This document shows, piece after piece, positions 1 through 9,500 of a DNA stretch of 64,000 nucleotides. Below the pieces are notes generated by a model. That model did not search any database. It was not told where the DNA came from and saw only the letters and a program-made list of their open reading frames with translations. Position 1 is the first letter of the stretch, and the number at the start of each line of letters is the position of its first letter. The translations under genes and the position numbers were made by a program. Source of the DNA: Isochrysis galbana (Eukaryota; Haptophyta; Isochrysidales; Isochrysidaceae); the NCBI GenBank assembly GCA_018136815.1, contig CM030931.1, positions 2,025,398-2,089,397 of the forward strand, written 5' to 3'.

Positions 1-1
1 G

Positions 2-142
2 GACATGGAGGAGGACGAGGACGAGGATGAGATTGGGGAGGTGGAGGGGGAAGAGAGCGGGGAGGAGGGCAATGAGGAAAGTGGGGGAGAGGAGGACACC
101 GACGAGGAGGAGGAGGTCGACGACGAGGAGGAGGATGATTAG
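2..142 (+). CDS. C-terminal acidic tail of an unidentified protein (partial)
   Basis: An open frame enters from the left edge and ends at TAG 140-142. Its 46 codons are almost all Glu, Asp and Gly, with a few Ser, Thr and Val. Acidic tails like this end many histone chaperones, nucleolar proteins and chromatin proteins, but nothing here identifies the family. Low sequence complexity means the frame could also be a purine-rich repeat. The clean TAG followed by more balanced sequence favours a real C-terminus. About 300 bp of probable 3' untranslated sequence follows. Confidence 0.4.
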   Translation, partial: DMEEDEDEDEIGEVEGEESGEEGNEESGGEEDTDEEEEVDDEEEDD

Positions 143-468
143 CACTTCGGTTTGACGGCAGCATCGCCCTTACGAGATCAAGTCCCTGAGTCCTGTAGTT
201 GTGTGCGTCCTTCCGCAATCTTTGCCGAATCGCCTGCCGGCCCTACTTGGGGCTGATCCTGCTTGTGTCCAGACTGACCACGAGCTGCTTGCAGCGGTGC
301 GGTGTCCACGCACAATCACAAATCTGGAACACCATGAGCTTGTGCTTGCAGCCGGCTTGAACTTGGAGACGAACCGGGGAAAAGATTGTACTGACTAATC
401 GTATTGCGAGACTTGTGATGCAGGGTTGATGTATGTAGCGCAGGTCTGATGTTTTCATAAATTAAACC

Positions 469-730
469 GTCTGAAGATTCAAGCTACAACGAACTAGAAA
501 AACCCAAGGACCCATCGCAATCACGGTGCTGCCTCACGTCATCGCCTCCTTTCCCCAAGCACACTACACTCCCTTGCTTGCTACTCTACTTCCGCCGCAT
601 TCCTTTTCCCTCGGTTTCGGGGGTGGGCCCACATGCGATACGACGGGCCAGGCGCAAGGGGCGGACTGGGGCAGACCTGTTGGAAGTCTTAAGTCTTCCT
701 GCGGACAAGTGTAAAGTGTAAACGTGTAAA
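469..730 (-). mobile_element. 3' fragment of a retroposon of the MERAPP subfamily
   Basis: This segment matches 20982-21190 over most of its length. Both contain a CTGAAGATTCA-type end, a GCCTCAC/GACTCACG.CATCGCC stretch, the GATACGACGGGCCA-like stretch and GGGGCAGACCTGTTG. In the 21 kb copy this block is the 3' end of a minus-strand element, so the same orientation is inferred here. No ORF or 5' hairpin belongs to this fragment. Confidence 0.55.
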
Positions 731-937
731 CGCGCTCGTAATAACATACCGAGTCTACCGCCGAGGTCGAAGGAGGCTGCGACCTCAGGTTTGGTTGTTT
801 TTTTGGCAAATACAAATACACCCATAAAGAGGGTATAACTTCTACTTCTACTCGCAGAGCATCCCCCCCCCCCCTTTTTCCACCCCCCGCCTCATCGCCG
901 CTCCCTGCCTATTGCCCACCGCCCTCTCCGCCACCTC

Positions 938-968
<31 letters not shown>

Positions 969-1146
969 TCCCCCACGCTTCGTCGTGGGGGCTCCCGGGG
1001 GGCGTCTGGGGTCTGGGGCCCAAAGGGCATTGAATATGTGCTAGATAGATGATAGATGTAGTAGGGCGTCGAATAACCCCCGGAGGCGGCTTGCCTTCAT
1101 TTGGTCTCCTTTCCCTCAGGGTTTCTTCCCCTCCCTGTGGGGACTC
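731..1146. other. Intergenic DNA, no gene seen
   Basis: This stretch holds a C-rich tract near 866-886, a GCC trinucleotide run near 948-970 and no convincing ORF. It lies downstream of the temptin/b561 gene, which is read from the other strand. Confidence 0.5.
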
Positions 1147-2115
1147 TCACCCTACCATGAGCCCCCCCGCGAGCACCCCCAAGGAGAGGCCCAGGAGCAC
1201 CCCGTACGCGACGAGAACGGCGTCGCCTTGGCTCGGCATGAGGGCGCGCCCCGAGAGGGCCTGGTAGACGCCCACGCCGAGCACGGCGTAGCCCGTCCCC
1301 TTGTGCGCGACCCGCCACACGGCGCGGCGTGTGGTGCGGGCGGCGGGCGTGCCGCGCACGAGCGCGTTGAGCGGCTGCAGCAGGGCGAGGGCGAAGGCGA
1401 CGATCCCGAGCGTGTGATGGGGGTGCGAGAAGTGGCGCCCTCGGGGCACCGACGCGACGACGAGCGCGACGCCGGCGGCGGCCACCGCAAGGCCGCTTCC
1501 CTGAGAGATCGGGGGGGGGGGAGTGCGTTGTTGGGGTTTCCTCCCTTTTTGGGTGGGAGGGAGGGCCGATGGGGGGGGGGGCGAGGAGGGAGAAACACAC
1601 CTGCACCACGCGATGCACACGGAGCCAGCGGCCGCCGGTGAGCCGGGAGCGCCAAGCGAGCGAGAAAAAGGCGCCCGAGGGGAGGAGCACGCCCCACGCG
1701 ACGGACATGAGCACACCGTGGGCGAGCAGCGGCAGGGTGGGCGGGGACGCGGAGGAAGGGGGCGAGGACGCGGGGGAGGAAGGGGGCGAGGGCGCGGAGA
1801 TAGGGGGCGAGGACACGGGGGAGGAAGGGGCCGAGAGAGGGGTCTTACCCACCGCGAGCGGCGGCGGCGCGCAGACAGGCATGCTCCTCGAGGTCCTCGA
1901 CGACTCGTCCCCCGCGAGCGAGATGTCGTCGGTAGAGAAGCCGAGCAGCTCGCCCTCGTCCACACCGACGCTCCACACGCAGCAGGGGTCCCCCAGCTCC
2001 ATCCCGTTGCTCTGCCCGTCGCTGTCCGTGTCCGCGAGGCAGAGAGAGGTGGTCCACGCCCTGCCTTCGTCGCGGAAGGCGAATCGGAAGGCCAGACGGT
2101 GTGATGGGACCGTTC
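1147..2115 (-). CDS. Temptin domain fused to cytochrome b561 (membrane electron carrier)
   Basis: Two exons read on the minus strand: about 2115-1601 and 1500-1147, with a 100 bp GT-AG intron (1600-1501) in phase 0. The first exon encodes a temptin-like Cys/Ca-binding segment (AWTTSLCLADTDSDGQSNG, then ELGDPCCVW), a Ser/Pro linker and the first b561 helices (AHGVLMSVAWGVLLP, then VHRVVQ). The second exon has the remaining helices with HPHHTLG and AHKGTGY. The four histidines (AHG, VHR, PHH, AHK) fit the two-heme arrangement of b561 proteins that pass electrons across membranes, often from ascorbate. No DOMON domain is seen between the two parts, although DOMON is the usual partner. The 5' end is unresolved: an in-frame stop lies just upstream, so a further exon (probably with the signal peptide) is expected beyond 2116. 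Confidence 0.7.
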   Translation of the reverse strand, partial: ERSHHTVWPSDSPSATKAGRGPPLSASRTRTATGRATGWSWGTPAACGASVWTRASCSASLPTTSRSRGTSRRGPRGACLSARRRRSRWVRPLSRPLPPPCPRPLSPRPRPLPPPRPRPLPPRPRPPCRCSPTVCSCPSRGACSSPRAPFSRSLGAPGSPAAAGSVCIAWCRCVSPSSPPPPSALPPTQKGRKPQQRTPPPPISQGSGLAVAAAGVALVVASVPRGRHFSHPHHTLGIVAFALALLQPLNALVRGTPAARTTRRAVWRVAHKGTGYAVLGVGVYQALSGRALMPSQGDAVLVAYGVLLGLSLGVLAGGLMVG

Positions 2116-2176
2116 CTGGTCCGCATCACTGAGGAGCGAGTGACCTTGTGGGAGGAGGCAACGCGAGCCATGATGA

Positions 2177-2293
2177 AGAGCGAGAGCGAGAGCGAGAGCG
2201 AGAGCGAGAGCGAGAGCGAGAGCGAGAGCGAGAGCGAGAGCGAGAGCGAGAGCGAGAGCGAGAGAGAGAGCGAGAGAGAGAGCGAGAGAGAGA
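2177..2293. repeat. GAGAGC-type purine microsatellite
   Basis: About twenty tandem copies of a GAGAGC hexamer, drifting to GAGAGA at the right end. Translation gives poly Ser-Glu, Arg-Glu or Ser-Leu in various frames; none is needed by a gene. It lies in the probable 5' intron or upstream region of the temptin/b561 gene. Confidence 0.9.
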
Positions 2294-2412
2294 GGAGGAG
2301 CAGGGACCAGCGAGGGAGCGACTGGGCGGCGAGACCAGGGGCGGCCGATAGCAAGACCGGAGCGAGAAAGGGCTCAAACCGCGCCCCCCCCCCCCCCCCC
2401 CGCGGAAAACAG

Positions 2413-2527
2413 AGGCGCCGAGCATAAAGCGCGCGCCCCTGGGCGGACAGAAGAAAGACGCCGAGCATAAAGCGCGCGCCCCTGGGCGGACAGAAGAAAG
2501 ACGCCGAGCATAAAGCGCGCGCCTCCC
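2413..2527. repeat. 43 bp tandem repeat, about 2.5 copies
   Basis: The block beginning GCCGAGCATAAAGCGCGCGC and ending in AGAAGAAAGAC recurs at 43 bp spacing (AGCATAAAG at 2421, 2464 and 2507). Copies are nearly identical, so the expansion is recent. Confidence 0.9.
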
Positions 2528-2618
2528 TCATCCCACTACAACCAACCCAAGAAGCACAAACCCCCTCGCCCTCGGATTCAAACACCAAAAATTTCGACTC
2601 AAGACCAGAGGGAGGACA

Positions 2619-2846
2619 TGTTTTGAGGCGGCGTCGCTGCCCATGCCTAGCGCAAGGGTATAGCGCCCCCACTCAAACATCTCCTTCCCCAAAGCTCCTC
2701 TTTGAGGAGTTGCTCCTCACCCTCCCATTAGGCCCCCTTGCCTGCGAGACCAAAACAGGATCCTGGCGTGGGGGGCTGCTTGAGTGTGGAGGGAGGGGTG
2801 CTCCGGCTAGCGCAGGTAGTAAGCTAGTGAAGTGCTGGGTGGCATA
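2619..2846 (+). repeat. Dispersed repeat W, copy 1
   Basis: This segment aligns directly with 46066-46290 (shared GGCGTCGCTGCCCATGCC, CTCCCATTAGGCCCCCTTGC and CTAGTGAAG). No ORF is conserved between the copies. Type of element unknown; no terminal inverted repeats were found. Confidence 0.75.
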
Positions 2847-2963
2847 AATAAGGGGGAAGGGTGCTTGCGCTCGCCGCGGCAGGGAGTCCTGTCTTGTGTG
2901 CGCGCTAGTCCCGTTCCTTTGCCGCGCCGCGACCCATAAAAATTTGTTAAAAATTTAAAAATT

Positions 2964-3102
2964 TATCTAGATAGAAGTAGATAGTGCCGAAATGCTATCT
3001 AGTTACAAGTAGATAGTGCCCTTATGGTATCTAGTTACAAGTAGACAGTGGATTTTCCGGCCTAGATATCTAGATATCTAAGTAAGATATCTAGATATCT
3101 AT
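2964..3102. repeat. Degenerate tandem and palindromic TAGATATCTA repeats
   Basis: Two to three copies of a roughly 30 bp unit (ATCTAGTTACAAGTAGATAG plus a GTGCC-type spacer) are followed by two copies of the palindrome AGATATCTAGATATCTA. The AT-rich stretch contrasts sharply with the GC-rich flanks. No gene is present between 2850 and 3570. Confidence 0.7.
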
Positions 3103-3570
3103 AAGAGTCTAAAAGTAGAAGGAGCGCGGGCGCGAACGAAAGAAAAAACGGCGAAAGCGTTGTCGGCGCCACCCACCGCCGACGGTGCGAGCATGTGGGG
3201 CATGCGCTGCCATCTAGCCGCGAGCCATATGGCTCGGGCATGGCAGTCTTGCCCGCACTATGTACGCCTGACGCCTGTCTGTGTGTCTGTAAGCCTTAAT
3301 TATAAGGAACCTGTGGTTGCGGCCTCTAGCTCTAGAAGTAGAACACTTTTGCGCCGTGGTCGTGAGCGAGTTGGAGTTGGAGTAGGGGGCCGAGAGCCGA
3401 GAGCCGAGAGTCGCATGCATGCGCATGCGCATGCGCACTGCTACGCGACTACTCTTAAAAAGATATGTACCGGAGGGGGCTCGACACTCAGATACCGCGC
3501 GGGGGGCCCTGGCCCCCCGGCCCATTATAAACTTATAACACCTCGGCGTATATACAGAATATTACTACTA

Positions 3571-4179
3571 CTACCTCCGTTCCAAAACTGAGATGCCTCG
3601 CACGCTTTGGGTTGAATGGAAGGGCCACAAACTTCAACTAGGGGCTCCATCAAAGGTATGGTGTTGGGGAGGGTACATTGGGGCTTAACATAAGAGAGCT
3701 TGTAAGGTCATTAGTATGCGGCTATGCCTAGTGCCAATACGACAAGCATACGTACTCTATTCACTGTCAGAACGAACGCTCCGTGCGGCAAATCATACAC
3801 TCATCCCCACCATTTACCTCTTACCTCCACAATCTTTGCCAACACCCAGCGCTTGGTGTCAAACAAATGCCTGCGCCAAGGTGATGTTATAAGCGTGTTC
3901 ATAGAGCACTCTCTCGAACCAACTCCTTTGCCTCCTCAGGGCCAGAGGGCAAAAGCGCGGCAGCCAGCCACCCGCGCCGGTTCGCGCCGCGCGCAACTTT
4001 TCGCACCTTTATGAAATGAAAACTCATCATTTCTTTTGTTTTCGTCATGCTGTCTTCTCTTCCATCGCATCTGGCATACGCCCCAATGTACCCGCAACAT
4101 GTCTCGATCATTCGAATCTCATTTTGTGACCCCCTCTAAAAAACATTTCCCTGGATCCTGAGTTTTGGAACGGAGGTAG
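3571..4179. mobile_element. Stowaway-like MITE with TA target duplication
   Basis: The ends are 22 bp inverted repeats (CTACCTCCGTTCCAAAACTGAG-type at 3571-3592, complementary at 4158-4179, one mismatch) flanked by TA at 3569-3570 and 4180-4181. The end sequence closely resembles the CTCCCTCCGTTCC end of plant Stowaway elements (Tc1/mariner-derived MITEs), which also duplicate TA. At 609 bp with no long ORF it is non-autonomous. Confidence 0.8.
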
Positions 4180-4185
4180 TATACT

Positions 4186-4320
4186 ATTTAATTAGTATCC
4201 CTAGCCACATACACCGGACGAGCCATCCACCAACCGCGCACTCCCCCATCTCGGGGTAGGGGCTACGTTGCCGACGGAGGGACGGAGGGCTACGGTGCCT
4301 CAGCACTAACTAAGGTTAGA
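4186..4320 (+). repeat. Dispersed repeat X, copy 1 (partial)
   Basis: Shares CTAGCCACATACACCGGACG-type sequence, an AACCGCGCAC stretch, a CGGGGTAGGGGCT stretch and a GGGCTACGGT.CCTCAGC tail with 26155-26335, and with the complement of 9050-9235. It follows the MITE directly. No coding capacity. Confidence 0.75.
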
Positions 4321-4568
4321 CTCACACAAGTAAAAAACTCTGACGTGGATCCATATCGGGGGGGGGGAGGCACTGCCGACCTTTTCCCTCCGGCAGCTTC
4401 CACTCGCTCGTCGTCTTACCGGCTGCACGCGGCGGCGCCGCCGCTCTCCCCCGCCGCTCCCCTCCTCCCGCCCTGAGCCCGGACGAGGACGTGATCACGA
4501 AGCGGCAACGTGGGTGTGGCGCAGCTGCACACCAAAGGGTATCGCGCTCTCATTCAGAGCCTCGCCCC

Positions 4569-7285
4569 ATGGAGACCCTGTTCACTTCAGAGGAGCTGGA
4601 TGAGCCACAGAGCGTTGTCGCGACGTTAGCCGGCACGCGTCACGTAGGCTCGCGCGATGGGGAGGCTAGGAACGCGACGTTCGCCTCACCCAGATGTGTC
4701 ACCACCATGCCCGACGGCTCGCTTCTTGTCGTCGACTCCGGCAATAACCGTCTCCGCAAGATCTGCGACCCCGGCGGCGGACCGCTCGTCTCCACCCTCG
4801 CACCCAGGACCGCTTGGCTCAACCCGCGATCCCTCGCATTGCTTCCGGACGGGGCCGTCGTAGTGTGCAACACTGGACACAATAGATTAGTGCGATTCGA
4901 CCTCGAGACCAAGGCGTGCCAACCATTCGCAGGATGTGGAAGGAAAGGGCACCGAGATGGCTCAGCTAGCAAAGCCGAGTTCAATGCTCCATCGAGTGTG
5001 TGTGTGTGCGGCGATGGCACAGTGCTCGTGGCCGACACAGGCAACCACGTTATTCGCTCCATTTCGGGGCCTCCAGAAAAGTGAGCGGCCCGTGCCAATG
5101 TATTGTAATCATGCTGCTACTGCTTAGTGCTCCTAACTCACGCCCTCTGTGTTGCCTCACATTGACTTGACCTGTGCCCCGCCCACCTCTGAGTGAACTC
5201 AGTTTCCAGACCCAGTCCACCCCTTTTTACTCCCTTCCCCACATCCAACCCAGGCGCATCGTCCACACAATTGCGGGCGTCCCAACCGTCGCTGGTCACC
5301 GCGATGGTCAGCTGGGTGTAGCGCTGCTTCACTCGCCTGCGGGCATTGTTGCCGCTTCATTGGATGCACAAGTCGTTTACATCGCCGACACTGCCAATCA
5401 CGTGCTGCGTTGCCTCACACAGTCTTCGCTGACAACCGTAGCGGGTGTCCCTGGGACGGCGGGCTTTATCGACGGCCCGCTTGCCGAAGCTACCTTCTCA
5501 GCTCCCACTGGTTTGGCGGTGCTTCCCGACGGTAGGTTGTTGGTTGCGGACACGCACAACAATTGCATTCGCCGACTGTGCTTCGCGCAGCGCACTGTTT
5601 GCACCGTCGCGGGGCGCGGTGGTCCGAAGACATGGGGAGCGGTGGATGGTTCGGCTCAGGAAGCACGATTCAATCTGCCACAAGGAATAGCCGTCGGTGG
5701 CGTCGGAGAGATATGGATCGCTGACTCCGGCAACCATTGTGTGCGCATGTTTTGTGCCCTTAATCCAGTTGAAGGGGAGGATGATATGAGAAGCCTCCCT
5801 GTGACTCGTGGAGGTGTCGCATTGTCGCACGTGAGCCTGAGGGGAGATGGGGCTGGAAGTAGTGCAGGTGCTAAGACTCATCGCGGCGGTACTGGTGGGC
5901 TGAAGCCCAAAAGCAAAAATTGCTCAGCAAGTCCGAACACGAGCTCAGGCGCATGTGGTCGAGATGGAACTGAGGTGGGGACTGCACTTAGACTTGGGTC
6001 AGCAATCGAACGGCATGGCGCACCTCATTGGCAGGGCTTACCGCGCAGTCCGAATTATGAGAGGCGGAATGCCTTGGCGGCAGAAACAGTGAGCACCGTA
6101 GCTCGAGTGGCGGCTCAGTCCACGCGAGCACACGAAACCGAAACGTCGGCTCGGCCACGGCTGGATTCCTCGACACATAGCTCTCGCAGTGATGGTCCAT
6201 TTCTTTCGCGCTCACTTGGCAAGGACAATGCTCGATCGCGTGTGGCCAGCCCATCCTTCAGAGGTGCAGTGTCGCCACTTCGCGCAGATCACACAGGCCA
6301 TGTCGATGATGGCACAGCTTGTAGTGTTGGCGGACGTGGCGGTCCACCGCATCCTATGGCACCTAGCGCGTTTGCCGTTGATAGTTTCAGTGTGCAGCTG
6401 TTTGAGAGGGCACATGACCCATCGCAAGCCCACAGTGCCTCTGTCGGTGGCGATTTTCCGTGGAAGTTTGTTGGAGCGGCAGAAGTTTGGGTTGGCCCAG
6501 CATTACTAGATGTTGGAGGCACCAGCCTCCCTCGCTTTGGAGTGCCGTCGGTGGCAGAGCTACTTGTGAAACCTGCGGCGGCGGAAGCACGCCGCACCCT
6601 CGTCGCAAGCGTGGGCCAGATTTCGGTCCACGACTCCGTCTTTGTGTGCTGCGTGCCGCCGCCACCCAAATCAGCTGCAGCTGCAGCTCTCGCCAGGGCA
6701 ACTGGTTGTCGCTCCGAGCAGCAAGTCGGGTTACGCTTCCGTTCAGAAGAGGCTGCCGCGTCCTTCATCGCCGGCTGCCGTGAAGCTCTTGCTGCCAATG
6801 CGTTGCGTCCTGCAAAAGTTCCTGCTTTGCTGCCCCCTCATGGTTTTCGGGCTCGAACTGGCGAGCGAGGCCTAGAAGAGCGCACCTATGTCGAAACCAG
6901 CTCACCTCTTGCTGCCCGGGAGACGCCGCCCTCGTCCCCTGGACTTGTAGACCGAGATGCGGCCGAGCATCGTAGCCCGGGTGGAAGTGAATTGGATGCC
7001 AATCGTCGTGAGATCCTTTACCTAACCTCGCAGTTAGCCGAGCGCGAGGGTCAGATTGTCAAGATGAATCAGCAGTTGGCGGCAATGTCGCGCGCTCACA
7101 AGAACGAGATGAACGAGCTCCGCAGACAATTTGAAGAGGAGCGCGCATATTGGCGCTCGCACATGTCGGAGCTTGTCACCCAAGTTGGGGGCAACGCGAG
7201 CTATGTGCCACTGCAAGCGTTGTCCGAGAGGCTAGGGCCGGGGGGCCAATTGATACCCGAACATGCGATCTCCGGTGGGGTCTGA
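4569..7285 (+). CDS. NHL-repeat beta-propeller protein with C-terminal coiled coil
   Basis: Two exons: 4569-5080 and 5254-7285, with a GT-AG intron 5081-5253 that rejoins EK and RIVHTIAG in frame, giving about 847 aa. Six NHL repeats follow each other (signatures DGSLLVVDSGNNRLRKI, DGAVVVCNTGHNRLVRF, DGTVLVADTGNHVIRSI, VVYIADTANHVLRCL, DGRLLVADTHNNCIRRL, GEIWIADSGNHCVRMF), enough for one six-bladed propeller, usually a protein or RNA docking surface. A long Ser/Gly/Arg-rich middle follows, then an unassigned segment near 6440-6800, and a coiled coil near 7000-7170 (heptads around LTSQLAEREGQIVKMNQQL). An upstream in-frame ATG at 4491 would add 26 residues; ATG 4569 begins the acidic METLFTSEEL just before the first blade. 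The ligand is unknown, and no catalytic domain is visible. Confidence 0.8.
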
Positions 7286-7704
7286 AGTGTAGCCTTGATT
7301 TTGGAACGAGTACTAGAGCGGTTGTAAGGAGAGGGTCTAGGTGTCGTGGTGGTAGGTCATTGCATACCTGGCGTTGGCCACTGTAGTTAACACAGTCGAC
7401 GTTTAGGAGGCATCCCAGTGAGCTTGCTTGTTTTAGTCTTGTGCTGCGGGCAAGTAGGTCCGAAAAAGAACAATTGGAATCATTTGAAGATTCTGGGCGA
7501 TCGCCTACTACAAAAAATCTGGTATCCACCACCCTTTCCCTTTCGCATACTTCACCATTTTGTCCCTACGCGCTCCCCCCTCGTTCCCTTTCCCCCTTCT
7601 TTCCTTTGCTTCGGTGTTTCACGTAGGGCGGTCAAACAGGGGGCAGGCGAGCAACTCACTGCCAACGGGCTCGGGTGGGGTAACGCACTACCGTTAGCCA
7701 GCTC
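7286..7704. other. Intergenic DNA with a repeat-end motif
   Basis: Includes the 3' untranslated region of the NHL gene. At 7624-7641 lies TAGGGCGGTCAAACAGGG, the terminal motif also seen at 16455, 40292 and, inverted, near 46048. No gene seen. Confidence 0.5.
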
Positions 7705-8095
7705 TCGAACCTACTTTTATAAGTGGAGGTCAATGGGTCAATGGTCAATGGGGGCCTCACGCCCCCGTTACTCCATTGCGGACACACCCCGGGGTGGGCC
7801 CGTATACATTCACCCCCAGCCCCCGCCCTCTGGCAAGGGCTGCCCACTCATCAATCTGGCCCAGGCCCCTCTTGGGTCTTGGGCGCGGGCCGCGAGCTGC
7901 ATTCCCACGCCTGCGCTGGGCCTGCCCTCGAGCGAATTCCCCCCTGCCCCTGGTCGCCAGACTTACAGGCGACTTCGGGCGGATCCCATGGCCAGCGACC
8001 AACGCCAACGCGGCGAGCGTGGGAGAGGCAGGAGGCAGAGGGGGCCAGGTGCTTAGCCCCAGCCTCCAGTGCCCCCTGAGCTGCCCTTCTTAGGC
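7705..8095 (+). mobile_element. Short non-coding retroposon, hairpin type, 3'-truncated
   Basis: Begins with the hairpin CCTACTT-TTAT-AAGTGGA (7710-7727), then a GTCAATGG motif, GC-rich palindromic sequence and the block CCCCAGCCTCCAGTGCCCCC near 8060. It matches 27141-27475 closely. It ends abruptly near 8095 without the usual T-rich tail. No ORF is conserved between the two copies, so it looks like a non-autonomous partner of the coding copies. Confidence 0.75.
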
Positions 8096-8192
8096 GAAGA
8101 ATTGTTGCTGGCCTATGTCTTTGTTTGACGCTTGACGCTTGAGCACATCTCGGCCTCAAAGGTGAGCTTGTACCTTTCTCGAGAATGGCAAC

Positions 8193-8947
8193 AACTAAGT
8201 TTATACTTGGTTGACCCATGGGGGGCACGAGCCCCCCCCCCTCTCCACTCCTCCCCTGCCATGGGGGAGGAACCACCCATCCTCCTGGCATGCCTGATGG
8301 CTTGCCAGGAGGCCACTGCCCTACTGACCCACTTCCTTCCCCACAGGCTCGCCCCATTCGCCCATCCTGGCCCCTCGTGACCAGCCCAATGCTCCAACCC
8401 CCCTCCCCCCTTGGTCGACAAGCAGACAGGTGCAACGTGGTGGCCCCAGAGGCTCGGGAGCGCCAGCGAGGGAGAGGCAGGGGAGGCCAGGGCCCAGCCC
8501 CAGCCTCCTCTGCCCCCTGAGCTGGCCTCCAGGAGCCTCCAGGGGCCGCCAGAGGGCAGCTGGAGGCTGCCGCAGGCGCGCCATCGCGCGTGCCGCAGGA
8601 GAGGGGAGAGAGAGCGCGGAGAAGGGGGTGGGCGCGAGCGAGAGCTCCGCCCACCGGAAAATCGGTAAGTCTCGCGCCTGTTTACAGGATAAGACGAGAC
8701 AGAGTCGGCCGCCCACTCGGAGACACAGGAGGAAGGGGGGGAAAGATCACCGGGGGGGGGCGCGGGCCACCGGACCATATCTAAGCCTTCCACCCCAATC
8801 CCCCTAGTAGTGTACGGGGGGAGCCGCCTGATGGCGGGGGGAGAAGGGCCGGGGAATGGGGGTGTAGAGAGTATGCTACGTGCTACTTGTAGTGGGTAGT
8901 GGTTCCATTCGCCGCGAGTGCGGTAAGAATATTAAAAGGTTTTTTTT
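8193..8947 (+). mobile_element. Non-autonomous hairpin-type retroposon with target-site duplication
   Basis: A 14 bp duplication (TCGAGAATGGCAAC at 8179-8192, TCGAGAACGGCAAC at 8948-8961, one difference) brackets the element. The first base after the left copy is the first base of the hairpin AACTAAGT-TTAT-ACTTGGTT (8193-8212), followed by CCCATGG. The 3' end is GAATATTAAAAGG plus a T run, the same tail used by the ORF-bearing copies. Internal GC-rich sequence includes ATCGGTAAGTCTCGCGCC and a CCTGTTTACAGG hairpin near 8665-8690. No long reading frame is shared with sister copies; it appears non-coding. Confidence 0.85.
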
Positions 8948-9049
8948 TCGAGAACGGCAACGATTGGGAGAATCAGGGTTTCGCCTTTGGCGATGGGGTA
9001 CGAGCGTCAGAGTTTTATTGTTGTGTTGTATAAATATGTAAATAACCTG

Positions 9050-9235
9050 AGTGCTGAGGGACCGTAGCCGAAGCCCTTCAACGGCAACGGAGCCCCTCCC
9101 CCTCCCCCGCGATGGGGGTGTGCGCGGTTGGCGCATGGCGCATGGCTCGTCCGGTGTATGTGGCTGGGAATGCTAGCCAGCGAGATGTTCTACGACGCTA
9201 CGACGCTATAAGTTCTAACGACCGGCTAGTGGCAG
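9050..9235 (-). repeat. Dispersed repeat X, copy 2
   Basis: Reverse complement aligns with 26155-26335, including the TTATAGCGTCGTAG block and the CATTCCCAGCCACAT and CGGACGAGCCATGCGCC segments. No ORF. It lies about 260 bp upstream of the K+ channel start codon. Confidence 0.8.
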
Positions 9236-9500
9236 TAGTGAGTGATACTAATGCTCACACAGATTTTCGTAAGAATTAATGTGAACTTCGAAAGATACTT
9301 TAGAGTAGGGAGTACTTCACACATCGCACACCATTTCTCTTCTCTCGCTTGGCTCGCCTCGCGCGGCGGCCGTGCGGCCGGTGGGCGCGACGAGAGGCGA
9401 CCCCCGCCACCCCGCGCCTCCCCCTGCGTCCCCACCGCCGCGGCTGAGCGAGCCGGCGCGCAGGCCTCGCCGCCCCCATTTCCACCGCGTAACGTCACCC

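Noticed and set aside
1523-2132. Two long plus-strand frames rich in Gly/Arg/Glu
   Set aside because: They are the antisense of the temptin/b561 exon, whose motifs and splice sites are clear on the minus strand.
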